A program made the translations under genes and the position numbers. Positions 45,391 to 55,815 of a stretch of DNA of 64,000 bases are shown piece after piece. Below the pieces are notes generated by a model, which had not been told where the DNA came from, did no database searches, and saw only the letters and a program-made list of their open reading frames with translations. Source of the DNA: Blasia pusilla (lineage: Eukaryota; Marchantiophyta; Marchantiopsida; Blasiales); the NCBI GenBank assembly GCA_050084515.1, contig CM114273.1:31806001-31870000 (forward strand), read 5' to 3'. Numbering within the stretch: position 1 is the first letter of the stretch; the number at the start of each line of letters is the position of its first letter.

Positions 45391-45658
45391 GGGGAATACA
45401 TTCCTAGATGCGTATGAGGTGGAGTTAAGACGCCGACCATTGAGGTTGAGCGTCTTGCTAAAAGGCAAACGGTTACAGGTGCGGTTGGTCCGTGAGGTTC
45501 CAGCGAAGATGGAGTTGGTGAACTCGATCACAAGGAGGAGCATGACTGAGTTGGAGGATGGATTTCTCTGCTTGATGAGACAAGTGGAGGAGGCTACAAG
45601 CAGTATACGCAGAGATCAGGACGCTGTCTCAAGGGGAATCCCAGAACCACTCTAGGAA

Positions 45659-46440
45659 GTGGTCCAGGAGTTTGAGGATGTCTTGACAAATGAGCTTCCG
45701 ACTGAATTGCCGCCGCACAGAGCCGTAGATCATAAGATAGAGATCATACCCGGTTCCCAACCGCCTTCAAAAGCACCATATAGGTTGAATCAGGAGGAAC
45801 TTCTTGAGTTGAAAAAGCAGTTAAGTGAGCTCTTGGAAAAGGGTTACATTAGGACTAGCAAGTCACCTTATGGAGCACCTGTTCTCTTTGTAAAGAAGAA
45901 GGATGGAAAGATGAGGTTGTGTTGATTACCGTGCATCGAACAAAGTGACGATTTTGGAACAATTATCCTCTTCCAAGGATAGATGATCTCTTTGATAGGT
46001 CGGGCAGCACGAGATATTTCAGTAGGATTGACTTGAAGTCAGGATATTACAGATTCGGATTGCCGAGGCAGATGTGGAGAAGGCTGCGTGTGGGGGCGAG
46101 ATACTGTTCCTTTGAGTTTGTAGTGATGCCTTTCGGTCTATGTAACGCGCCTCCGACGTTCACCACATTGATGAACTCCATTTTTCACAAGGAAATGGAT
46201 GAGTATGTTATCATCTATATCGATGATATACTTATCTATTCAAGTCACTAGAGGAGCACGTTCGACATGTGAGAGCGGTCTTGTCTAAGCTAAGGGCAAA
46301 TCAGTCAGATATGCGAATGTAGAGAAGAGCGAATTTGGTTTGAGTAAGATCAAATTCTTGGGTCACGTGGTCGTCAGATGGCGCCACCCGACATGGAAAA
46401 GATAAAGGCGATTTCGAGTGGGAACCCCCATCCACTGTAA
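45659..46440 (+). pseudogene. Gypsy reverse transcriptase
   Basis: Frame one (45659-45925) has [20 protein letters not shown] and [20 protein letters not shown]. The next pieces in other frames give DYRASNKVTI, YPLPRIDDLFDR, FSRIDLKSGYY, MPFGLCNAPPTFTTLMN and YVIIYIDDILIYS. The catalytic IDD is intact. At least three frameshifts break it. Confidence 0.92.
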
Positions 46441-46445
46441 AGGGG

Positions 46446-47188
46446 ATGAGGAGGTTCATAGGTGCGGTGCAATTTTATCGTACTTATGTGAAAAACTTTT
46501 CGGGAATTATGAGACCTCTCACGGATTGGACGGCAAAGTTTGCCAACACGACTTGGACCCAGGAAGTTAATGAGGCATTTAACCGAGTGAAGCAGATTCT
46601 ATCACAGGAACCAGTATTAAAGCTGCCGGAGTTTGACAAACCGTTCGAAGTGCATACCGATGCTAGTGACTTCGCGGTTGCAGGAATGTTGGTGCAAGAA
46701 GGGAGACCGGTGGCATATGAGAGCAAGAAGCTTAGCGACACTGAAAGGAGATGGCCTACTCACGAGAAAGAGTAATTCGCGGTGGTACATTGCTTGAGGA
46801 AGTGGCGGCATTATCTAGGGCTCCACAAGACTCGAGTATTCACCGATAATATATCACTCAAGTATTTTGAGACCCAGGATCGAGTGACACCAAAACAACT
46901 GCGGTGGCATGATACCTTGGCGCTGATGGATGTAGAGTTGATCCACAAGCCAGGTAAAGATAATGTGATTCCAGATGCGTTAAGTTGCAAGGAGGAACAC
47001 ATGCCATCGACGACACAGGTCTTGAGAGCAATGTTCCCTAAGGAAACAGATCTGGAGAGAAGGATTCGTGAAGGATATATGAAGGATGCTCAAGCAGGGA
47101 ATACCGAGGAAGTTGAAGCAGGTGAGAAGGTGGCCAACATAAGTTTGAGGCACGGTTTACTAAGGTTCAAAAGAGTAGAATCTATGTA
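46446..47188 (+). pseudogene. Gypsy RNase H and connection region
   Basis: FIGAVQFYRTYVKNFSGIMRPL (RT tail), FDKPFEVHTDASDFAVAG with the first catalytic Asp, VAYESKKLSDTERRWPTHEKE, then after a stop near 46773 FTDNISLKYFETQDR and VELIHKPGKDNVIPDALS. Close relative of the minus-strand fragment at 26580-27335. Confidence 0.92.
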
Positions 47189-48010
47189 GGGCAAGGCGAA
47201 TGCGAACCAAGGTGTTAGCGAATGTCACGACGGACCCTGGCAGACATAAAGGAGAGAAATCTACGCTAGTCGCTCGTCGAAGCGGTTCTTTTGGCCCAAC
47301 ATGAAGGAGGATGTTGCTCAATATGTGAAGACTGTGTGACCCCTAGCTTAATAGAGTCTCTTATGATAAGAAACAAGGCTTCTTGCATCCCTTGCCGATC
47401 CCGAAGGACCCTTGCAAAGTGTGAGTATGGATTTCATCACGAGTCTTCCGAATCGGGGATACAACGCTATACTTGTGATTGTTGATCGGTTTAGCAAGTT
47501 GGCGAGATTCGTGCCGACGATGGATTCCTAGAACGGCGATATCTGACGGCGCAACTATTCCTCGATAACGGTGGCGTGCTCATGGTTTGCCGAGGAGCAT
47601 TGTTTCAGATCGGGATCCAAAGTTTACCAGTGCTTTCGAAGCACTTGTTCGTAAGGTTTAAGACCAAGCTGAGTTTCAAGACGGCTTTCCACCCACAGCA
47701 CGGATGGAGACCGGTGAAAAGGTAAACTCTATCGTGAATCAAGACTTGAGGAATTATGTCGTCTTGATCAACGCGATTGGGTCGTGGTGAGCATGGCGGA
47801 ATATGCTACAACTCGACCAAGATTCGCAACAGGAGAATCTCCGTTTCTCCTGGAAAATGGACGAGCCAGAAGGGCCTCTTGATCTAGCCCTTTCGAAGGG
47901 TACTACATTGGCACGAACACGACAAGCGGACGGCAGAAAGTTTGTTGGTAGAGATGAGAACGAGAAGAGAGCGCGAGGCGAAGTCTTGCAAAGGCTCAAA
48001 TGAGGTACGT
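47189..48010 (+). pseudogene. Gypsy integrase, heavily frameshifted
   Basis: Short pieces in different frames: FFWPNMKEDVAQYVKT (zinc-binding end), ILVIVDRFSKL-like core around 47470, SDRDPKFTSAF near 47605 (catalytic Asp region), a KLSFKTAFHPQ-like motif, and GRARRAS-type sequence near 47860. No frame exceeds 70 residues. Confidence 0.82.
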
Positions 48011-48015
48011 TAAGC

Positions 48016-48501
48016 ATGCTAACAAGAGTCGGCGCCAAACGATTCCAAGTTGGAGAACAAGTGTGGTTGAGTGTGAAGAATCTCACTCTTCCGAAAGAGT
48101 TGTCTCATGGTCGCCCCGCCAAGTATGTTGGACCGTATGTGATTGTGGCAAACCCGTTTGAGGATGTGTATACGTTGAGGCTGCCAGACGAGTTCAAGAT
48201 TCACCTGACCTTTCATGTGTCATTGTTGAAGAAATACCTTCAAGATAATGGACGTTTCGAGCGGAGACAGGTGGTGAGACCGCACCCGATCATCGTAAAT
48301 GAGGAGCCGGAGTTCGAGGTGGAGACCATCTTACGTTCGAGGCGTCGGGCCAACAAGTATGAATACTTGGTAAAATGGAAGGGCTACCATATGAAGGAGG
48401 CGACTTGGATTGCGGAGGCGGATTTGGAACACGGCAAGAATTGTTGCGTGACTTCAAGCGAACACAAGCGAAGCACATACGTTAGTACGAGGAGAAGCTA
48501 G
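48016..48501 (+). pseudogene. Integrase C-terminus and chromodomain (161 aa frame)
   Basis: An open stretch from VGAKRFQVGEQVWLSVKNL (the GPY/F-type region, with GPYVIVANPFEDVYTLRLP) to a chromodomain: EFEVETILRSRRRANKYEYL, then VKWKGYHMKEATWIAEADL. Chromodomains in chromovirus integrases can steer insertion to chromatin marks such as methylated H3K9. The aromatic cage positions (Tyr, Trp) are present. It is separated from the integrase core by frameshifts. Confidence 0.9.
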
Positions 48502-49156
48502 AGACATGACTTGTAATCAGTGGAATCTTGGGCCGAAGGCCGTTGTAACTAGAATATGCTAGTGTTGCAATAAAGGAGTGTATGGATTTGGAGATTCGAT
48601 ACCAGTGTTGATTGCAATTTGTATGTGGTAGTGCATGGCTATGAGTCGTTCATCATAGACTTAGAATGTACGACAAGAGGACAGACAAGGAGTATTTGAG
48701 GTGAGAGCTCGTATGTGGATAAGCACCTAGAACAGGCTCTTGTGTTGGATTACACTCGGGCTCGCCTAGCGTCGGCGGGGCAGATGAAGTCTGTCTTGGG
48801 GCTTGGGGTGATCTTACTTGTGGCCACATAAGTAAACTTAGTGACGCGCCTAAGTCGAATACGAGAGCGACCCAATAGTAGTACGATTTGTGGACCAGGT
48901 AAACAGGTGTGATGTTTACAGTAATGAGTCAAAAGAGTCTAAGGTTGCACACTTAGTAAGCTTATTTGATAGGTTAGTTCCTTGAACTAGTCCAGCTTAT
49001 CGAAGATGAGAGGCTAATAATTCTAAGTGGGGCAAAGCGACAACTAGAGACTAAGAGGAATTGCGGGTTAGCCACGTAACGCAATTCAATGTCAAGGGTA
49101 GGCTGCCCAGAGACTTGACATAATAAAAGTTTGCGTTGATGAGGGCATCAACCTCT

Positions 49157-49170
49157 AAAAGAGGGGTGAG
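49157..49170 (+). other. Gypsy polypurine tract
   Basis: AAAAGAGGGGTGAG directly before the 3' LTR start TGTCGACC; the second-strand primer site. The older relative has TAAAGAGGTGTGAG before 53776. Confidence 0.85.
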
Positions 49171-50168
49171 TGTCGACCCTCATGACCAAACAAGTGCCAA
49201 GCGGAACATCGAACATTAGCGGCTCACGCTAAGATGGTTTTTGCGTTGGAGTTGTCTCAAAGAGGAGACAAGAGACGAGACGCGAGCGAGAAGTCGCATT
49301 TCAGATGTGATGGTCGCAACTCAGAAACCTGGACCAAACGCGGAATGAGACTTGAAAGAAGTCGAGTCTAGGAAGTGGGTTGCCCAAGGAAAGATCCGGA
49401 TTTGGAACGCCACTTGCGTTTGAGAGTTTCCGACTGTATTTATGGCCATAACTTTTAGCGCCAAGATGCGTTTGAAGCAAATAAGGGTGCGTTGGAAAGC
49501 TTATGAAGAGCCGGTTCAAACGCACCAAAGATCGCTGCAAACGCATAAGCAGCGGCCGAGATACGACCCGAAAACGACTGTAAGTGGAGTCGGGTTGGGG
49601 GCCACAATGAAGGGCCCGAACCCCTTTTTCCAAAGGGGAGGGGTTATTGGAGAACCCCAGAAGTACTAGTAAGGGGGAAGGTCTCCGAGAGTGCTTGGAA
49701 CCCAAACCCCACTTTGGGCGCCGCGGGGCGGCTCAAGGGCATGGAACGGAACGCGAGTTTGGGCGTTGGGTTGGAAAACCTGCACCAAGTCCATTGAGGC
49801 GATTTTAGACATCCTTCTTGGATTTCACGCCGCGACTCAATTACTTGGGTCTCGGTTCGGAACTCACACGAGGACCGTTGAACATTTGGGATCGCTAGGC
49901 GTGCAAGTGCCGTTTTAGATCCCTGGACTAACCAGGAAGTCTGTTCCAAGTCTTGAAAGACTTGCCATGTGTTGGGAGCTAGGAACTAAGGAAGGTTGAA
50001 CTTGATGAGACGCCGAGTTTAGGACTCGGTGGGTTGGAACGCCGGTTGGCCAAACCCGACTAACGAGAGTGCGTGTTTGGGTGCAGATCGGCGATGAGTT
50101 CGTGACCTACTGAACGCACGCTTCCGCAACACTAAAGATTGACGCTCAAGGAGAGTAGGGGCGCGACA
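49171..50168 (+). repeat. Gypsy 3' LTR
   Basis: 998 bp, TGTCGACCC...GCGCGACA, followed by the duplicated ATATT. See the 5' LTR for identity. Confidence 0.96.
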
Positions 50169-50173
50169 ATATT

Positions 50174-50640
50174 TCACTCATGGATTGACTATTAAAGGCT
50201 TAGAGACTTCAAGTGGAGGCGGACAAGAAACTTCATACCATACGGCTTGTTGACAAGTGGAAAAAACTTGGAGATTCAGCTCCAGAATGATGGAAGATCC
50301 TTCGATATCTATTCCATGTCTGGCGCATCCTCGGGGAATATATGCCCAACTTTTTGCTTAAGGGAGGTAATTATCTACCAAAGTTGAGGAGGAATTCATC
50401 AAATATGTGGATTCGCAATTCCAACCTTCGCATTTAGGTATGAAGCATCTATCATCCAATCAACTAGTGGAACTTGGAAGAGTGCATTGACTGACAACAA
50501 ACATTGGGACTTCCACAAGATGGCAATAGTGCCACGCAATAGCATGATTCATACTCATTCTTCATACATAGCTAGAAGAGACATCAACAAGAGTTCTTGT
50601 AGAGCAGAGGATTTGTAGTTTGACGTTATAAGTTTTTAGA
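50174..50640. other. Unassigned right flank of the complete gypsy element
   Basis: Continuous with 42325-42865 before insertion. No domain recognised in either strand. Confidence 0.4.
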
Positions 50641-51630
50641 AGATTAACTACCTTATTTTGGTTAAAAGATTGCTTTATGTTATTCGCAATGTATTCAACA
50701 ATTAAAGATGGAAGAAGACTATTTTTGGATTATCTCTTGAAAAAATTAAGTGAGAGTAATAATGTTTTTTTACTTTTTTTTCGACCATCAAAGGAATGAA
50801 TATTGTAATGTTATTTTTCCATTGGAGAAAAAAACTACAAAATTCTTTGAATCATAAAAAAATCAAATGGTTGAGGTTTTCTTTAATTATTTTTGTAAGA
50901 CTTGAGCGTAATAATTTTAGGGTGTCATCGTGTGAGGCGTGACCATGAAGGAATCACTCCTGCATTAGTGCAATATATTCATAATTTTAATTATAATTTT
51001 TCTATTAATTTGTTCAATCTATACGATAAGTCTCCCTCCTCAAAGTGTATTTATCCACGTAAAAAATTGCATATATTTTCTTTTATTATGCTTAGTCTGT
51101 AAATTACTTATAGATGTTGGATAATAATAGAATAGTAGATATTTAGGAATGACTTTAGTAAATTGAAATGATATAATTTTGGAAAAAAATTGGAAGTGAT
51201 TTTGAACTAAAATGGAAACTAGACATTAGATATAAAATATTACTTTAATCATAGCATTATGGGTGTAAGCTTATTTTTTGAAGCTCTCAATAAGCCATGT
51301 GTGAAGCTTTTCAATTCTCTTGAACTTAGATTTCATTTCATTTTATCCTATGCTTAGCCAAAAATTGAATGGGAAAGAGGTTTTAGTAGTTATATCAAAA
51401 TTCCAAAAAAAAAAGAGGAAAATTTTCCAATCTTAATAAAAGAATTTAAAGCCACCTCATATCTTCGATATTTTCTATTTAATATTTTCTAAATATTTTT
51501 TAATACAAGAGGCCTAAATAATAAGTTAAATGCTCAAGTTTCAACTTACATTTAGGGCGGAAATTAAAGATTATTTTTTAAAAAATGGGAAAAGATAAAA
51601 GTAGAAGATTGGAAAATTAATTATTCTTCT
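50641..51630 (+). repeat. AT-rich insert, copy B
   Basis: About 1 kb of AT-rich DNA related in inverted orientation to 25870-26579 (best at 51250-51385). It ends exactly at AAAAGAG (51631-51637), where gypsy integrase sequence resumes. The copy at 26.6 kb ends at the complement of the same heptamer, so AAAAGAG may be its target duplication. No coding capacity. Confidence 0.6.
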
Positions 51631-52202
51631 AAAAGAGTCTCTTATGCAAAGAAACAAGGCTTGCTGCACCCTTTGTCGATTCCGGACAGACCCTTGCACA
51701 ATATGAGTATGGACTTTAGAGTCTTCCACAGTGTGAGGGATACAACGTTATACTTGTGATAGTTGATCACTTCACTAAGTTGGGGAGATTCGTGCCAACG
51801 GTGGATTCAGCAATGGCCTATACGACTTCTTGACTCTTCCTAGATAGTTGGTGGCGTGCGCACGGATTACCTAGGAATATTGTTTCAGATCGGGATCCAA
51901 AATTTACCTATGCCTTTTAGAAGCACTTGTTCAGGAGGTTCAAGACCAAGTTGAGTTTTAGCACCGCCTTCCATCCGCAAACGGATGCACAGAAAAAAAA
52001 GGTAAACTCCCTTTTGAACCACTACTTAAGGAATTACGTGAGCGCTACCACCGAGATTGGGAAAAGTGGCTGAGTATGGCAGAGTTCTGCTACAATTCAA
52101 CCAAGAATTCTGCAACTCGAGAATCTCCGTTTGTCCTGGTGTATGGACTTGAGCTAGAAGGGCCTCTTGACCTGGCCCTTTCAAAGGCTACTACATCGGC
52201 AC
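51631..52202 (+). pseudogene. Gypsy integrase core, decayed
   Basis: Frame-shifted pieces: VILVIVDHFTKLGRFVPT, HGLPRNIVSDRDPKFT (catalytic Asp region), FKTKLSFSTAFHPQTDAQ and ATRESPFVLVYGLELEGPL-like sequence. Stops interrupt it. The hAT-like MITE enters at its end. Confidence 0.85.
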
Positions 52203-52508
52203 CATGGTTGCACAAAAATAGACAAGTCCTTCGTTAGGAAGGACATGGGTTCCAAGAGGTGGGACCCATACTTTTAGTCCATGATGGAAGGCAAGGCAAG
52301 GATGAGAGGGGCAATGAGGGAGGAGGGAGTGGAGGTGGAGGAAGGAAGAAATTGGGGAGTATGGAATACGAAGGCAAGTAAGGGGAATGAGAAAGAAGTA
52401 AAAGGTGGGACCCATACAGACAAGTCCTTCCATAGGAAGGACATCAGTCCACGTACATGGACATGTCCATGGACACGGGCTTTGTCCACATGCAACCTTG
52501 ATCGGCAC
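52195..52508 (-). mobile_element. hAT-like MITE copy 3 with perfect 8-bp target duplication
   Basis: The element is 52203-52500 (298 bp). ATCGGCAC lies at both edges (52195-52202 and 52501-52508), and the other gypsy copy shows the uninterrupted target (TTGGCAC near 47917). Ends are CATGGTTGCACAAA and the complement of ACATGCAACCTTG, giving inverted repeats of the form CAWGGTTGCAYR. An 8-bp duplication with CA...TG ends fits the hAT superfamily. No coding capacity. Orientation is set by copies 1 and 2. Confidence 0.9.
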
Positions 52509-53090
52509 ACATGCGACAAGCGACGGCAAAAGGTTTGTTAGCGGAGAAGCGAGAACGAGAGGAGCGAGCAAGGAGAAACCTTGCCCCGGCTCAACTAAGG
52601 TACGTGAAGCATGCTAACAAGAGCATGCGCCAAGTGAGATTCTGAGTTGGGGAACAAGTGTGGTTGAATGTGAAGAATCTTACTCTTCCGAAGGAGTTCT
52701 CTGCGAAGCTATCTGCCAAGTATGCTGGACCGTATGTGATTAATGCAAACTCGTTCGAGGACTAGTATACATTGGAGCTGCCAGAAGAGTTCACAATACA
52801 TCCCACTATCCCAAAAGTATCTTCGGGATAATGATCATCCCGAGCGAAGACAAGCGTTGAGAACTTGAGATCGCAGCCGGTAATTGTGAATGATGAATCG
52901 GAGTTTGAGGTGGAGATCATCTTGCGTTCGAGGTGTAGGGCCAACAAGTACGAGGACTTGGTAAAGTAGAAGGGCTACCATGTGAAAGAGGCGACTTGGA
53001 TTGCGGAGGCAGACTTGAAACACGCGCAGGTGTTGCAAGACTTCAAACGGTTGCAAGGAAAGCTCATGCTTTAGTACACGGAGTAGCTAG
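52509..53090 (+). pseudogene. Integrase C-terminus and chromodomain, decayed
   Basis: Pieces such as EQVWLNVKNLTLPKE and AKYAGPYVINANSFED, then ESEFEVEIILRSRCRANKYE, a stop in place of the Trp after LVK, and KGYHVKEATWIAEADLKHAQ. Loss of the WKGY Trp to TAG removes part of the chromodomain. Confidence 0.85.
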
Positions 53091-53775
53091 GGACATGACT
53101 TGTGACCATAGGAAGCTTGGGCCTAAGGCCGTTGTAATTAGAGAAGGCTAGTGTTGCAATAAAGGAATGCATGAATTTGGAGATTCGATGCTTGTGTATT
53201 TGCAATTTTTTTGGTACTGCACGGCAACGAATACTTCCTCATATGCTTAGGATGTAAGTCAAGAGGAGAGACAAGGAGTATTTGAGGTGAGAGCTTGTAT
53301 CCGGAGAAGCACCTAGAACATGAGCAAGTGTTGGGTAACCAATATTTCGGCTCGCCCTAGTGTCGGTGGGGCAGATCACTCTATCTTGGGGCTTGGGGTG
53401 ATCTTACTCGTGAGTGCATGAGTGAACTTAGTGATGCACCTAAGTCGAATACAAGAGTGACCCAGAAGTAGTACAAATTATGTATTGTGTAAACAGGCGA
53501 GAGGTTTACGAGTACGAGCCAAATAAGTCTTAGGTAGCAAACTTAGTTAGCTTATTGGATAGATTAGATTGGTTGAGAATCGGTCTAGGCAAATCGAAGA
53601 GGAGATGCTAAATTATGTTAAGTGTTGCTAGCCACAACCTAAGACTTAAGCCAAAAGAGGGATTGTTGGTTAGCTACCAGAACGCAATTTGATGTCAAGA
53701 GGTCAGCTTTCCCAAAATGACTTGACATTAAAAACTTTGCGTTGATGAGGGCATCAACCTCTAAAGAGGTGTGAG

Positions 53776-54782
53776 TGTCGCGACCCTCATAACCAAACGA
53801 GCTCCAAGCAGAACATCCGAACTCTAGCGGGCTCACGTTAGGATGGTTTGCGCTTTGGAGTTAGTAAAACACAAGGGCAAGAAGCAAGTGTGTCGAGCGT
53901 TTCAACTATTTCATGCGTTTATGGTTGCAAATAAGGAAATTGGAACCAAACTTGGAACCCAAACTTAAGAGAAGTTGAGTCTCCGGAGGAGACGTGGTCA
54001 AGGGGTGAGAACCGGGCTTGGGACGCGGCTAGCATTTGGAGTTTCTGACTATACTTTTGACCATAAATTTTAGTCCCAAGAAGCATTTGGGACAACTAAA
54101 AAAGTGTTGGAAAGCTTATGCCGAGCCAACTCCAACGCATTAAAGATCTTGGCAAACGTATGAACAGAAGTTGGGATATGGGCCAAATTTGACTGTACGG
54201 GGAGTTGGGTTGAGGGCCAAAAAGAGGGGCCCGGGTGCTCCTTCCCAAAAGTAGGGGGACCCCGGGAATCCCCAGAAGTTCTAGTAAGGGGAAAGGTCTC
54301 CAAGGGTGCTTGGGACTCGAACCCCACTTTGGGCGTCGCGGGGCGACTCAAGGGCATGGAACGAATCGAGAGTTTAGGCGTTGGAATTCGAAACGTGAAC
54401 CAAGTCCAATTGAATGGATTTCAGAGGTCCCTATTGGATTCCAAATCGCGACTCATATTGCTGAGTCTTGGTTGGGGGTTCACATGAGGTCCATTGGACA
54501 GTTGGGACCGCTAGGCGTTCAATCGCCGTTTTAGGTGTCTAGACTAACCAGAAATTATGTCCCAAGTCTTGGAAGACTTGCCCGTCTTGGGAACCTAGGA
54601 ATGAGGGAAGGTTGAGCTTGATGAGGTTTTGATTCAAGGACTCGGTGAGTTGGAATGTCGCTTGACTCAAGCCAGACTAACGTGAGTGCCTTTGGATGCA
54701 GGTTGGCGATGAGAGCGTGTCCTATTAAACTTACGCTTCCGTAATACTGAGATTGATGTTCAAGGGGGGTAGGCGCACGACA
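53776..54782 (+). repeat. Gypsy LTR of the older element
   Basis: 1,007 bp, TGTCGCGACCC...GCACGACA, recognisably the same family as 42866-43867 but with many substitutions. It is preceded by a polypurine tract, so it is the 3' LTR. Confidence 0.92.
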
Positions 54783-54865
54783 ACTTGGGCCTAAAAGGTC
54801 AAAGGTTAGTTGGTACTTGGTCTCATGAGAGGACCACATGTATAGTTGTTAGGGCGTTACTACCT
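54783..54865 (+). pseudogene. Short gypsy RNase H scrap beside the LTR
   Basis: TTGGGCCTAAAAGGTCAAAG, then TTAGTTGGTACTTGGTCTCA and GAGAGGACCACATG, match the complement of 27236-27305, which leads into RNase H in the minus-strand fragment. It may be the remains of the element into which the older gypsy inserted. Confidence 0.6.
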
Positions 54866-55332
54866 TGTGTACTCCAAGTCGTCAGTGACCTTATAGGAAG
54901 AGGTTACCTGGGTGTATAGGTCACCCATGGAGGTTCCCAAGAGGGATATATATGCCTTGGATGAAGCTCATTCAGAGCTCATCTTCCTTAGGATCAAACC
55001 CATGTTGGGATCCATGATACAATGCATCTTGCACATAACGAGCCTAGATTCTCTCTTGAAGAGTGGGCTAGAATTGATCGAAGATCACATGCATTAAGAG
55101 TTTATTTGCATAATTTCTCCTACAATTACCGCAATGTGTATCATTAATATGGATATTTGGATGAAAAATAATTAATTGGAGGTTTCATTAGATTTCACAT
55201 TCCATATCAACTTTATGTTGGGATTTTGTAGTCGTTCATGTGTAGATATGTTAGGATTTATGGTTAGATGGATCTTAGACTTGTGTGTATGACAGTCGAT
55301 GTTTGCAGTGATGTCTATTTGCACGATATTAA
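54866..55332. other. Unassigned
   Basis: No gene or repeat recognised; a frame at 54912-55097 shows no domain. Confidence 0.4.
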
Positions 55333-55510
55333 TAAACCTTCTTGGAAAAGAGGGTCTTTCCATTTTTCATCTTGTTCAAGAATCTCATCTTGACACGAAC
55401 TTTGGGACACTTGATCCTTAAGGTGTACATATACTTCTCGCAAACTTTCAAGCAAAAAGGAGTTGTGACTAAAAACCCAAAAATATTTAACTGGTTTTTG
55501 GTCTAAGTGA
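55333..55510 (-). repeat. Orphan satellite monomer, inverted
   Basis: The reverse complement reads ACCAAAAACCAGTTAAATAT, TTTGCTTGAAAGTTTGCGAG, CACCTTAAGGATCAAGTGTC and GGAAAGACCCTCTTTTCC, a single copy of the 180-bp monomer arrayed at 27.5-30.9 kb, in opposite orientation and 25 kb away. Confidence 0.9.
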
Positions 55511-55759
55511 ATCCCTTCATGATTCCCTAAACTCGATGGAATATTTTTGAATTCCTACTGGTGTGACAATATGAGGGTCGCAGGTAGTGTTAGCAAAAAT
55601 GCTACTTGTATTCCCTTAGATTGAAGTCTTGAATTGTTGCTCTTCCCCGCACTCTCGAATCCAATTTTCCATTACATAGTCATCTTTGTCTCTTTTGCAA
55701 GGGTTAAGACTCGGAAGACATATAGGCCCCTCGGAGTCAAATTTTTAAGTGTCACCTAT
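55511..55759. other. Unassigned
   Basis: Nothing recognised; it includes GTGACAATATGAGGGTCGCA near 55562-55581, recalling a gypsy LTR tip (complement TGCGACCCTCATATTG). Confidence 0.35.
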
Positions 55760-55815
55760 ATGGATATCATGCCTCCCTTCGGTGCCATCTATTCTACATA
55801 GCACATCCATATCCT

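Larger units (their letters stand above)
42861..50173 (+). mobile_element. Complete Ty3/gypsy chromovirus (42866-50168) with duplication ATATT
   Basis: A 7,303-bp element: 5' LTR 42866-43867, primer site 43870-43881, gag/protease, RT, RNase H, integrase, chromodomain, polypurine tract about 49157-49170, 3' LTR 49171-50168. ATATT lies at both edges (42861-42865, 50169-50173). By eye the two LTRs differ at about a dozen positions in 1 kb, so the insertion is recent, yet the coding region has many frameshifts and stops. The C-terminal chromodomain puts it among the chromoviruses; I cannot name the clade. Confidence 0.96.
51631..54782 (+). mobile_element. Older Ty3/gypsy chromovirus, 3' half
   Basis: Integrase core, MITE insertion (52203-52500), integrase C-terminus and chromodomain, polypurine tract, and 3' LTR (53776-54782). 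Gag to RNase H are missing: it starts at the integrase point where the minus-strand fragment at 26.6 kb stops. Compared with the complete element it is clearly diverged. Confidence 0.92.
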
